Of a DNA stretch of 64,000 nucleotides, positions 16,268 through 24,510 are shown in pieces. Each line of letters starts with the position of its first letter. The stretch's first letter is position 1. Below the pieces are notes generated by a model. The model searched no databases. It saw only the letters and a list, made by a program, of their open reading frames with translations, and had not been told where the DNA came from. The translations under genes and the position numbers were made by a program. The stretch is taken from assembly GCF_038561965.1 (NCBI RefSeq), contig NZ_CP139348.1, positions 2,790,001 to 2,854,000 on the forward strand, given 5' to 3'. The DNA is from Stutzerimonas stutzeri. Its GTDB lineage: Bacteria; Pseudomonadota; Gammaproteobacteria; Pseudomonadales; Pseudomonadaceae.

Positions 16268-17902
16268 TTACTGGTTTACGGCGTTCAGCTGATTCTCGAC
16301 CAGATGGTTGCGATAGCGCTCGCGCAGCACCTTCTTGTCGATCTTGCCAGTGGCGGTCAGCGGCACCGCGTCGAAAATCACCGCATCAGGCATCCACCAT
16401 TTGACGATGTTCGGCTCCAGATGGGCGAGGATGGTCTCGACCGTAACCTCAGCGTCGGCGTGCGGCTCGACCACCAGCAGCGGGCGCTCTTCCCATTTTG
16501 GATGGAACACACCGACTACCGCCGCGACCTTCACACCGGGACAGGCCGCCGCGACATTCTCGATGTCGATAGAGCTGACCCACTCGCCACCGGACTTGAT
16601 CACGTCTTTGCTGCGGTCGGTGATGCGCATGAAGCCATCGGCGTCCAGCGTGGCGATATCGCCGGTGTCGAACCAGCCGTCTTCGTCCAGCGCACTCACT
16701 TCGCTGCGGTAGTAGCGCTCGACTGTCCATGGTCCGCGCACCTTGAGGCTGCCGGAGCTGACACCATCGCACGGCAGCTCGCGCCCCTCCTCGTCCACGA
16801 TTCTGAGTTCGATGCCGAATTGCAGACGACCCTGACGTGTCCAGATGGTGTCGTTGGTTGCCTGCTGGCCACGTTCGGCGAGCTTGGGTGTCGGCGTCGC
16901 CACCACACCCAGCGGGCTGGTCTCGGTCATGCCCCACAGCTGGCAGACCGCAACGCCGTACTTGGTCTGGAAGGTCTCGGCCATCGCCCGCGGCACGGCG
17001 GATCCGCCGATCACCAGCCGCGCCAGGCTGCCAGAATCCTCACCGCTGCGTTCCAGATGGGCGAGGTACATGGTCCAGATGGTCGGCACGCCACCGGACA
17101 GGGTCACGCCCTCGCTCTTGATCAATTCCTGCAGGCTCGCGCCATCCATCTTGTCGCATGGCAGTACAAACTTGCAGCCATTGATCGCCGCCGCGAACGG
17201 GATCCCCCAGGCGGTGCCGTGATAGAGCGACGAGCACGGCATGATGCAATCGAAGGCAGACAGGCCGAACGCGCCGGAAAGCCCGGCAGCCATGGCGTGC
17301 AGCACCACCGAGCGGTGGCTATAGAGCACGCCCTTGGGATCACCGGTGGTGCCGGAGGTGTAGCAGAGCACCGCGCCGGCATTCTCGTCGAACTGCGGCC
17401 AGTCCAGCGGCTGCTCGGCGGCGATCAGCTGTTCGTAACCCAGCACATCTTCAAGGCCGGAACTGGGTTGCGCAGCCAGCTCGATGAAGTGGCGGATATT
17501 GCCCAACCGCGGCCGCAACCGGGCGACGCAGGCAGCGAAGCTGCTGTCGAACAGCAGCACCTGGCTGCCGGCATGGTTGATGGTGTAGACGATCTGCTCG
17601 TCCGACAACCGCGGGTTGGCCGTGTGCAGCACAGCCCCGATGCCAGGTACGGCGAAGAACAGCTCGTAATGACGATGGGTGTTCCAGGCCAGCGACGATA
17701 CGCAGTCGCCGGGCCCGATACCCAGCTTGCCCAGCATGCTGGCGGCCTGCGCCGAACGGGTGGCGAGCCCAGCATAGTCATAACGCCAGAGGGGTTCTTC
17801 GACCAGCCGCGAGACGATCTCGCGATCGCCATGAGCACGCGCGGCATGGGTGACGATACTGCTGATCAACAGCGGGGCGTTCTGCATCAATCCTGGTTGC
17901 AT
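16268..17902 (-). CDS. Acyl-CoA ligase (AMP-forming, fatty-acid type)
   Basis: 544 aa member of the ANL adenylate-forming family. The P-loop-like CYTSGTTGDPKGVLYSHRS stretch (about 185-200), the WGMTETSPLG motif, DGWFDTGDIATLD, and the C-terminal PLTATGKIDKKVLRE with catalytic lysine are all present, so it should activate a carboxylic acid to its CoA thioester. Neighbours suggest a branched short or medium chain acid such as 2-methylbutyrate; the substrate is inferred. The ATG at 17902 has AGAGG/AGG just upstream and an A-rich Hfq/Crc motif before that. A longer open frame into the dehydrogenase gene lacks this support. Confidence 0.88.
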   Translation of the reverse strand: MQPGLMQNAPLLISSIVTHAARAHGDREIVSRLVEEPLWRYDYAGLATRSAQAASMLGKLGIGPGDCVSSLAWNTHRHYELFFAVPGIGAVLHTANPRLSDEQIVYTINHAGSQVLLFDSSFAACVARLRPRLGNIRHFIELAAQPSSGLEDVLGYEQLIAAEQPLDWPQFDENAGAVLCYTSGTTGDPKGVLYSHRSVVLHAMAAGLSGAFGLSAFDCIMPCSSLYHGTAWGIPFAAAINGCKFVLPCDKMDGASLQELIKSEGVTLSGGVPTIWTMYLAHLERSGEDSGSLARLVIGGSAVPRAMAETFQTKYGVAVCQLWGMTETSPLGVVATPTPKLAERGQQATNDTIWTRQGRLQFGIELRIVDEEGRELPCDGVSSGSLKVRGPWTVERYYRSEVSALDEDGWFDTGDIATLDADGFMRITDRSKDVIKSGGEWVSSIDIENVAAACPGVKVAAVVGVFHPKWEERPLLVVEPHADAEVTVETILAHLEPNIVKWWMPDAVIFDAVPLTATGKIDKKVLRERYRNHLVENQLNAVNQ

Positions 17903-17918
17903 GTTTCCTACCTCTATC

Positions 17919-17929
17919 TTGTTTTTATT
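17919..17929 (-). promoter_or_regulatory. Hfq/Crc A-rich motif before the acyl-CoA ligase gene
   Basis: AATAAAAACAA on the minus strand, 17-27 nt before the ligase ATG and just upstream of AGAGG. It is nearly identical to motif 3 of the sRNA (AATAAAAACAAG at 14189-14203). Confidence 0.65.
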
Positions 17930-18020
17930 GTGCAAGTGCTGGTCGAGGAAACGGCGTTCTACCGGCACCACTGAAATCATGTTCGATGCGCCGCATGCAC
18001 GCAGGCGCAGCTGGTTCAGG

Positions 18021-19160
18021 TCAGGTCGGCCCTCCGAGATTTCGCGCGATGACCAGGCGCTGGATGTCGCTGGTGCCTTCGTAGATCTGGCAGACCCGCA
18101 CGTCACGGTAGATGCGCTCAACCGGGAAGTCGGCCAGATAGCCGTAGCCACCGAGCGTCTGGATTGCGGCGGAACAGACCTTTTCCGCCATTTCCGAGGC
18201 GAACAGCTTGGCCATGGAGGCCTCCACCAGCGCCAGTCGTCCGGCTTCGCGCAGTGCGGCGGCGTGATACACCATCTGCCGCGCGACGGCGATCTGGGTC
18301 GCCATGTCGGCCAGGCGGAACGCCACCGCTTGGTGCTCGATGATCGGCTTGCCAAAGGTTTCGCGCTCGCGAGCGTAATCACGCGCTGCCTCGAATGCCG
18401 CCCGTGCCATCCCGACCGCCTGGGCGGCGATACCGATGCGTCCGCCCTCGAGATTGGCCAAGGCGATGCGGTAGCCCTCGCCCTCCTCGCCCAGCCGATT
18501 GGCGACCGGCACGCGTAGGTCCTCGAACGCGATCTGGCAGGTGTCCGAGGCGTGCTGGCCGAGCTTTTCCTCGACCCGAACCACCTGGTAGCCGGGGCTG
18601 TCGGTCGGCACGATAAAGGCGCTGATGCCACGCTTGCCGGCGTCCGGGTCGGTCACCGCGAAGACGATCACCGTGCCGGCATGCTTACCGGAGGTGATGA
18701 ACTGCTTGGCGCCGTTGAGCACGTAATGATCGCCGTCGCGACAGGCGCGGGTGCGCAGGCTGCTGGCGTCGGAGCCCGCTTGCGGCTCGGTCAGCGCAAA
18801 GGCACCGATCTGCTCGCCACGGGCCAGCGGCGTGAGGAAGTCGCGCTTCTGCTGTTCGTTGCCGAAACGCAGGATCGGTACGCAACCAACCGAGTTATGC
18901 ACGCTCATGATGGTCGAGCAGGCACCGTCACCGGCAGCAACTTCTTCCAGCGCCATGGCATAGGCCAGGTAGCCGGTATCGCTGCCGCCCCACTGCTCCG
19001 GCACCAACATGCCGAAGAAGCCGAGCGCCGCCATTTCGCCAATCGCCTCGGCAGGATAGCGATGCTCGCGACTCCACTGTTCGGCGAAGGGCTTCAGCCG
19101 CTCCTGAGCAAACTGGCGGGCCATTTCGGCAATCGCGCTTTGATCTTCATTGGGCAGCAT
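18021..19160 (-). CDS. Acyl-CoA dehydrogenase, probably 2-methylbutyryl-CoA dehydrogenase
   Basis: 379 aa FAD acyl-CoA dehydrogenase with AFALTEPQAGSDASSLRT, FAVTDPDAGKRGISAF and QTLGGYGYLADFPVERIYRD. The catalytic base is Glu361 in IYEGTSDIQR. With the following SDR and thiolase genes it makes up the beta-oxidation part of isoleucine breakdown, which suggests 2-methylbutyryl-CoA to tiglyl-CoA; general short-chain activity is also possible. No dedicated enoyl-CoA hydratase gene lies in this operon, so the one at 9720 or another would have to serve. It starts 10 nt after the thiolase stop. Confidence 0.88.
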   Translation of the reverse strand: MLPNEDQSAIAEMARQFAQERLKPFAEQWSREHRYPAEAIGEMAALGFFGMLVPEQWGGSDTGYLAYAMALEEVAAGDGACSTIMSVHNSVGCVPILRFGNEQQKRDFLTPLARGEQIGAFALTEPQAGSDASSLRTRACRDGDHYVLNGAKQFITSGKHAGTVIVFAVTDPDAGKRGISAFIVPTDSPGYQVVRVEEKLGQHASDTCQIAFEDLRVPVANRLGEEGEGYRIALANLEGGRIGIAAQAVGMARAAFEAARDYARERETFGKPIIEHQAVAFRLADMATQIAVARQMVYHAAALREAGRLALVEASMAKLFASEMAEKVCSAAIQTLGGYGYLADFPVERIYRDVRVCQIYEGTSDIQRLVIARNLGGPT

Positions 19161-19170
19161 AGGTGCCTCC

Positions 19171-20355
19171 TCAGATCAGTTCGACGGCCATGGCCGTGGC
19201 TTCGCCGCCACCGATGCAGATCGCCGCTACACCACGGCGCAAGCCACGCGCACGCAATGCGGCAAGCAACGTCACCAGAATCCGCGCACCAGACGCGCCG
19301 ATGGGGTGGCCGAGTGCACAGGCACCGCCATTGACGTTGACCTTGGCGTGATCGAGCCCCAGCTCGCGCATGCTGGCCATGGCAACGACAGCGAAGGCTT
19401 CATTGATCTCAAACAGATCGACCTCATCGATGGCCCAGCCGGTGCGCTCCATCAGCTTGCGGATTGCCCCGATCGGCGCAGTGGTAAACAGGTTCGGCGC
19501 ATCGGCGTACGCCGCATGCCCGTGGATTACCGCCTGTGGCTGCAACCCCCAGCGCTCGGCCTCGGAGCGGCGCATCAGCAGCAGCGCAGCAGCACCATCG
19601 GAAATCGAGCTGGAATTGGCCGCAGTCACCGTGCCGCCTTCGCGGAACGCGGGCCGCAGGCTGGGAATCTTTTCCGGCATTGCCTTGGGCGGCTGCTCGT
19701 CGTCGCGGATCTGCCGCTGCTGTTTGCCTTGAGTGACCTCCAGCGCGGCGATTTCATCGGCGAAGCGCCCATCGGTTATGGCCGCCTGAGCGCGCCGCAG
19801 TGATTCGAGCGCGAACGCGTCCTGCTCCTCGCGGGTAAAGCCGAAGGCGTCAGCGCATTCCTCGGCAAAAGTGCCCATCAGGCGGCCTTTGTCGAAGGCG
19901 TCTTCGAGACCGTCGAGAAACATATGGTCAAGCACCCGACCGTGCCCCATGCGGTAGCCGCCACGGGCGCGGTCGAGCAGATAGGGGGCATTGCTCATGC
20001 TTTCCATGCCGCCGGCGACGACGATCTCCGCGCTGCCAGCGAGCAGCTGGTCATGGGCCATGATCACCGTCTGCATGCCCGAACCGCACATCTTGTTCAC
20101 CGTGGTACAGGTGGTGGCACGGGTCAGTCCGGCGCCCAATGCCGCCTGCCGCGCGGGCGCCTGGCCCTGGCCGGCGGGCAGCACGCAGCCCATCAAAACG
20201 TCCTGCACGTTCTCGGCCGGCAGGCCGCTGCGCTCCACTGCCGCGCGGATCGCGGCGGCGCCGAGCTGCGGTGCCGTCATGCCCTGCAGGTCGCCCTGGA
20301 ATCCTCCCATGGGGGTGCGCGCACTGCTGACGATTACGATCGGATCATCTTTCAT
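19171..20355 (-). CDS. Acetyl-CoA acetyltransferase / 3-ketoacyl-CoA thiolase
   Basis: 394 aa thiolase with the acyl-accepting Cys90 in NKMCGSGMQTV, His350 in CALGHPIGASGAR and the second cysteine Cys380 in AICIGGGEATA, the complete catalytic set. In this operon it probably cleaves 2-methylacetoacetyl-CoA to acetyl-CoA and propionyl-CoA. It is encoded 11 nt downstream of the SDR gene and 10 nt upstream of the dehydrogenase gene. Confidence 0.92.
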   Translation of the reverse strand: MKDDPIVIVSSARTPMGGFQGDLQGMTAPQLGAAAIRAAVERSGLPAENVQDVLMGCVLPAGQGQAPARQAALGAGLTRATTCTTVNKMCGSGMQTVIMAHDQLLAGSAEIVVAGGMESMSNAPYLLDRARGGYRMGHGRVLDHMFLDGLEDAFDKGRLMGTFAEECADAFGFTREEQDAFALESLRRAQAAITDGRFADEIAALEVTQGKQQRQIRDDEQPPKAMPEKIPSLRPAFREGGTVTAANSSSISDGAAALLLMRRSEAERWGLQPQAVIHGHAAYADAPNLFTTAPIGAIRKLMERTGWAIDEVDLFEINEAFAVVAMASMRELGLDHAKVNVNGGACALGHPIGASGARILVTLLAALRARGLRRGVAAICIGGGEATAMAVELI

Positions 20356-20366
20356 CTCTGCTTCCT

Positions 20367-21134
20367 TTACTTGGCGGCCATGCGCAAGGCGCCGTCGAGG
20401 CGGATCACCTCACCGTTGAGCATGCTGTTCTCGAAGATGTGCCGCACCAAGGCGGCGTATTCGGCCGGATGGCCCAGGCGTGGCGGGAACGGCACGCCGG
20501 CCGCCAGCGAGTCGCGGATTTCCTGGGTCATGCCGGCCATCATCGGTGTCTCGAACACACCGGGGGCGATGGTCATCACGCGAATGCCGAAGCGCGCCAG
20601 CTCGCGGGCGGCCGGCAGGGTCATGCTGACCACCCCGCCCTTGGATGCCGCGTAGGCAGCCTGGCCGATCTGCCCGTCGAAGGCAGCGATGGATGCGGTA
20701 TTGATGATCGCGCCGCGCTCGCCATTGGCATCCGGCGCGTTCTCGGCCATCGCCTCGGCGGCCAGCCGCAGCATGTTGAAGCTGCCGATCAGGTTGATGC
20801 CAACGATGCGGCTGAAGCCGTCGAGGCTGTGCGGGCCATTGCGCCCGAGCACCTTTTCGCCACCGGCGACGCCGGCGCAATTGACCAGCCCATGCAGCCC
20901 GCCGAAGTGTTCGCAGGCGATGGCGACGGCGTGGCGTGCAGCCTGTTCGTCACGAATGTCGGTAGCAACACCCAGGGCGTTGGGACCCAGCGCCTGCGCA
21001 GTGGCGTTGGCGGCGGCCTCGTCCAGATCGGCGAGCACGACCTTGCCGCCCGCCTCGACCAGCGCCTGCGCCGCCGCAGCGCCAAGGCCGGAGGCGCCGC
21101 CAGTAATGAGGAATACCTTGTCGCGAATCTGCAT
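20367..21134 (-). CDS. 3-hydroxyacyl-CoA dehydrogenase of the SDR family (HSD17B10-like)
   Basis: 255 aa short-chain dehydrogenase. Cofactor motif TGGASGLG (11-18), NCAG (85-88), catalytic Ser148 in NTASIAAFDG and Tyr161/Lys165 in YAASK. The length, the ENAPDANGERGAIINTAS segment and the VPFPPRLGHPAEYAALV stretch are those of type 2 3-hydroxyacyl-CoA dehydrogenase, which oxidises 2-methyl-3-hydroxybutyryl-CoA in isoleucine breakdown (family knowledge). First enzyme gene of the operon, with an A-rich Hfq/Crc site in its leader. Confidence 0.9.
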   Translation of the reverse strand: MQIRDKVFLITGGASGLGAAAAQALVEAGGKVVLADLDEAAANATAQALGPNALGVATDIRDEQAARHAVAIACEHFGGLHGLVNCAGVAGGEKVLGRNGPHSLDGFSRIVGINLIGSFNMLRLAAEAMAENAPDANGERGAIINTASIAAFDGQIGQAAYAASKGGVVSMTLPAARELARFGIRVMTIAPGVFETPMMAGMTQEIRDSLAAGVPFPPRLGHPAEYAALVRHIFENSMLNGEVIRLDGALRMAAK

Positions 21135-21148
21135 GGCTCTCTCCCGTG

Positions 21149-21160
21149 CTTGTTGTTATT
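21149..21160 (-). promoter_or_regulatory. Hfq/Crc A-rich motif before the SDR gene
   Basis: AATAACAACAAG on the minus strand, about 15 nt before the SDR ATG at 21134 and just upstream of the GGGAGAG ribosome site. It sits at the first enzyme gene of the isoleucine-type operon. Confidence 0.65.
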
Positions 21161-21293
21161 CGGTGCGAAGCCGGGGTTATCTTTGGGCAGCGACATGCAG
21201 GGGGCAATGGTCGATCTAACCAACCTGCCTGACCGTTTTGGCCAATAGCAAAAGGCGATCATGTCGGTGTAGCTGAAGGCGTGCGGGGCGGTC

Positions 21294-21311
21294 GGTGGGC
21301 TGAAGCCCACC
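21294..21311. repeat. Single REP-type palindrome
   Basis: GGTGGGCTGAAGCCCACC, the same core as the pairs at 6945 and 13793, lying 10 bp beyond the stop codon of the AraC-type regulator. Confidence 0.75.
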
Positions 21312-21320
21312 AGTGCGCTA

Positions 21321-22388
21321 TCAGTCGCGCGCTGGCGCCAGAATCAGATTGCGGTAGTGCCCGGGATTGATTCCGGTCCACTTGCGAAACGCCTTGTAGA
21401 ACGAGCTGACATCGGCAAATCCCAGGCGCTCGGCAATTTCGCCATAACTGACGGTTGCATCGGCCAGCCACTCGGTGGCCATTTCCTGGCGCAAGCCATC
21501 CTTGATCGCCTGATAGGGCTGCCCCGCTTCCGCCAGCCGGCGGCGCAAGGTAGAGGGGGACATGCACAACGTCTGCGCCAGCGTCTCGCTGTCCGGCCAG
21601 CGCTCGGCGGGCAGGCTGCGCAGGTGCTGTTTGATGCGGCTGGCCAGGCTGGAATGGTCGCGATAGCGCACCAGGATGTTCGCCGGGGCCTCGGCGAGAA
21701 AGGCACGCAACTCCGCTTCGCTGCGACGGATCGGCAGGTCGAGCACCTCGGCGGCGAAGATGATCCGCGTCGACGGCCGACCGAAACGCAGGTTGTCGGA
21801 GAACATGACCCGGTAATCGTCGGTGTAGTCCGGTTCGGCGCAACGCAACTCGACCGCCAGCAACGGGATACGCCGCCCCACCAGCCAGCAGGCCAGCCCG
21901 TGCAACAGCATCCAGAAGGTGAAATAGCAGAAGGCCCTCGCCGGCTCGGCGTTGCGCTCGCGGAGCACCACTTCGGCCAGGCTCTGGCTGCGGATCAGCT
22001 TGCCACGCAGGTTTTCCAGCCCCAGCCCGAGAAAGCTCAACGCATGAACCAACGCGTGCTCCAGCGTCGGCTGCGGCAGGCAGCTGCGGCTGAGAAAGAC
22101 GAAGCTGCCCGAGCGCAGGCGCCGCGGGTCCATGCCGAAGAACTCGTCGTCGAAGCGCCGCGCCAGGCGCAGCCAGAGTTGCGAATAGTCGCGCACATCC
22201 ATGCGCCCATTGCCGTCATGCAGGCAGGTCGGGTCAAGCCCGATCTCTTCCAGCAGTTGCGTGCCACTCAACTGCGGACCGACGAAGCCCTGCAGCGCCT
22301 CGGCCACCAGGCGGACACTGATGCTGTCCCGGCCAGCGCTGACCGCGGCAACCGCTTCGTCTGGTGTCGTTTGCGCCTCGATGGTCAT
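21321..22388 (-). CDS. AraC-family regulator with Arabinose_bd-type N-terminal domain
   Basis: 355 aa. The N-terminal domain (about 30-215) resembles the ligand-binding domain of OruR/ArgR-like AraC proteins. The C-terminal double HTH (about 255-350) contains SPSTLRRRLAEAGQPYQAIKDGLR and SYGEIAERLGFADVSSFYKAFRKWTGINPGHYR. It is encoded on the same strand 186 bp upstream of the isoleucine-type operon and is probably its activator. The inducer is unknown. The ATG at 22388 has only a weak GAGCGG site. Confidence 0.85.
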   Translation of the reverse strand: MTIEAQTTPDEAVAAVSAGRDSISVRLVAEALQGFVGPQLSGTQLLEEIGLDPTCLHDGNGRMDVRDYSQLWLRLARRFDDEFFGMDPRRLRSGSFVFLSRSCLPQPTLEHALVHALSFLGLGLENLRGKLIRSQSLAEVVLRERNAEPARAFCYFTFWMLLHGLACWLVGRRIPLLAVELRCAEPDYTDDYRVMFSDNLRFGRPSTRIIFAAEVLDLPIRRSEAELRAFLAEAPANILVRYRDHSSLASRIKQHLRSLPAERWPDSETLAQTLCMSPSTLRRRLAEAGQPYQAIKDGLRQEMATEWLADATVSYGEIAERLGFADVSSFYKAFRKWTGINPGHYRNLILAPARD

Positions 22389-22461
22389 GCCGCTCGGTTT
22401 CCTGCCTGAAGTCGATGGCCGTCATGATCGACCAGGCGCGGTCCGGCTGTCAGCCCTTGTG

Positions 22462-22899
22462 TCACATCCAGCCGAGCGTCAGCCCCATCACGATCAGATA
22501 GCGCGCGGTCTTGGCCAAGGTCACGATAAGCAGAAAGCTCCATAACGGCTCGCGCATGACACCGGCGACCATGGTCAGCGGGTCACCGATGATTGGCACC
22601 CAGCTGAGCAGCAAGGTCCAGCGGCCGTACTGGTGGTAGCTGCGCTGAGCCTTGGCCAGCTGACGCTCGTTGACCGGAAACCAGCGCTTGTGGCGAAAAT
22701 GCTCGACATAACGCCCGAGCAACCAGTTCACCACCGAGCCCAGCACGTTGCCCAGGCTGGCTGCAGCAACCAAGCCCCAAACGGTGTAACGCTCAGATAG
22801 CAGCAGGCCGGCAAGCACCGCCTCGGATTGCATGGGCAACAGCGTGGCAGCACCGAAGGCCGCTAGAAAAAGGCCGAAATAGCCGGAAAACACGAACAT
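22462..22899 (-). CDS. YqaA-family DedA-like inner-membrane protein
   Basis: 145 aa, hydrophobic, with the DedA/SNARE-associated layout: re-entrant hydrophobic segments at the N terminus (LFLAAFGAATLLPMQSEAVLAGLL), a conserved GNVLGSVVNWLLGRY, the charged RYVEHFRHKRWFPVNE loop, and SWVPIIGDPLTMVAGVMR near the end. This is the short YqaA branch of the superfamily. DedA proteins are linked to lipid-carrier or phospholipid transport; no specific role is known for this branch. Confidence 0.82.
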   Translation of the reverse strand: MFVFSGYFGLFLAAFGAATLLPMQSEAVLAGLLLSERYTVWGLVAAASLGNVLGSVVNWLLGRYVEHFRHKRWFPVNERQLAKAQRSYHQYGRWTLLLSWVPIIGDPLTMVAGVMREPLWSFLLIVTLAKTARYLIVMGLTLGWM

Positions 22900-22963
22900 C
22901 TACCGCCTGTGAGCAGCGATCGGGGGCGGCAGTATGCTCGAACTGATCGAACGGCGCCTGCAC

Positions 22964-23419
22964 CTACATTTCGTGTATGCGGCTGACCTGCCGGGCCAGA
23001 CGCATCGTCTCATGCTCTTCGATGCGCAGCAGGTCTTCGGCCAGATTGCGCGCGCCGTCGATCTCGGCACGACGCGCCAGGGAGCGATAAAGGTCGATGA
23101 CCTGATTGTGGATGGTGAAGATGTCCAGCGAGATCTCCTCCACCGTCATGGTCTCGTAAGCCTTGCAGGCCTGATTGCGCAACACCGGGTTGCGTGTCAG
23201 GTAATCGTAGATCCAGGTGTGCAGGGCCTTGGGGTCAGCATGTTTCTCGATCTTGTCGACCGTCTCGGCCAGTGCTCGCTCGTGATCGGCGATATAGACC
23301 AGCAACCATTTGGCGCGGGTCTCTTCGTGCTTGTCGGAACACCGCGCCATGCAACGAGCCAGCATTGCGTGGGTGTCGCGTGTCCAGTCGATCAGGTCTT
23401 CGAAACGCTCGATTTTCAT
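22964..23419 (-). CDS. Conserved helical protein of unknown function
   Basis: 151 aa, predicted almost entirely helical, with spaced His, Cys and Glu residues (DWTRDTHAMLARC, VYIADHERAL, FTIHNQVIDLYRSLARRAEI, RIEEHETMRLARQVSRIHEM). The pattern suggests a four-helix bundle of ferritin or hemerythrin type. The last helix has EEHE and the second has DHE, possible metal ligands. I do not recognise a named family. The ATG at 23419 has GGAG upstream and gives MKIERFEDLIDW; the frame is open further 5' without a ribosome site. Confidence 0.6.
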   Translation of the reverse strand: MKIERFEDLIDWTRDTHAMLARCMARCSDKHEETRAKWLLVYIADHERALAETVDKIEKHADPKALHTWIYDYLTRNPVLRNQACKAYETMTVEEISLDIFTIHNQVIDLYRSLARRAEIDGARNLAEDLLRIEEHETMRLARQVSRIHEM

Positions 23420-23593
23420 CGCCAAATCTCCGCTGGTGTGGCAACCAACAGGTAGCACGCCGGCGTACCTGCCGATGCCCGAGTCTGTTTTCTCCGCCTT
23501 TTCTTGATGCTGATTACAGACTAGTTCACCTGACCGGCGCCGCCGCGTGGCGTCCTGCCGCGTTGCTACAGAACGTTGCAACGCGTAGATGAC

Positions 23594-24391
23594 TCAGCCG
23601 AACACCGTGACGGTCTGGCGACTGAGGGCGATCAGCTCACCAGATGGCGTCCACAATGCCGCCGCACAATGTCCGTAACCATCGCGGGCATGCTCGATCA
23701 CGGCGCGATACATGCACCAGTCGTGACTGTCGAGCTGGGGCAATGGCTGGATGAACTCGATGGTCCAGGTCAGCGAGCTGCCGGGGGCGAAGCTCTTCAG
23801 CTGCGGCAGCACGGCGGGCGGCCAAGCATCGACCAATGCCAGCAGGTGGGCCTCAGTCATCGGTTCGCGAGGCACCTCACCGCGCTGGCGCACCCAGCCA
23901 CCCATTTCGCGTGACGTGTTACCGGTGAATGGCAGGCCGCCAACACCCCAGCGCATGGCCAGGTAGCGGGTAAATTCAGGCGTAACGCCTGCCAGGTAAG
24001 GAAGCTCCTGACAGGCTTCGACCGGCGGCATCGACGGCGCCGGGTCGGCTGCCACATCGACCGCTGAATCGCGCGGTGCGCCGAAGCTGCCCTGGACGAT
24101 GGTGACTACTTGTCCGCCCTGCATCACTCGGCCGAGCATCTGGCTCACCGCCTTGCCTTCGCGCAGCACTTCAGCCTCGAAGCTCGCCGGTGTGTCCAGC
24201 GCCAACGGCCCTACGAAGGTGATCGCCAGCGAGCGCAGCGGCCGCCCCTCCGGAACCTTGGCCCGCATGCTCTCGAAGACCAGCGCGGCGACCAGGCCAC
24301 CGAAACCTGCACGGCCCTGGCCCCAGCTGGCCGGGACTACCACACTGCCGGGGTTGTCACGTACCGCTTGCAGCAGCTCGCAAAGCTCCAT
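23594..24391 (-). CDS. Acyl-CoA thioesterase, TesB-like double hotdog
   Basis: 265 aa protein with two hotdog repeats. The N-terminal half carries SWGQGRAGFGGLVAALVFESM and the SLAITFVGPLALDTP strand. The C-terminal half carries WTIEFIQPLPQLDSHDW and the GYGHCAAALWTPSGELIALSRQ ending typical of TesB / 4HBT_3 thioesterases. It should hydrolyse acyl-CoAs in the cytosol; chain preference is unknown. I chose the ATG at 24391 because GAGGTGGG precedes it; an upstream ATG at 24439 has no site. Confidence 0.78.
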   Translation of the reverse strand: MELCELLQAVRDNPGSVVVPASWGQGRAGFGGLVAALVFESMRAKVPEGRPLRSLAITFVGPLALDTPASFEAEVLREGKAVSQMLGRVMQGGQVVTIVQGSFGAPRDSAVDVAADPAPSMPPVEACQELPYLAGVTPEFTRYLAMRWGVGGLPFTGNTSREMGGWVRQRGEVPREPMTEAHLLALVDAWPPAVLPQLKSFAPGSSLTWTIEFIQPLPQLDSHDWCMYRAVIEHARDGYGHCAAALWTPSGELIALSRQTVTVFG

Positions 24392-24510
24392 ACCCACCTC
24401 GTTATCGTTCGTTATGCGACGGATGTTAAAGGCCTGCACCCGGCGGCGCGATCCTGTCTGGCAGAAGCAGCCGGATGAAATGCCGAATCATCCATGCCGC
24501 AAATAAGCTG

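Noticed and set aside
15869..17974. 701-codon open frame on the plus strand
   Set aside because: Entirely antisense to the well-supported racemase and acyl-CoA ligase genes, a common artefact in GC-rich DNA. No ribosome site or family motif.
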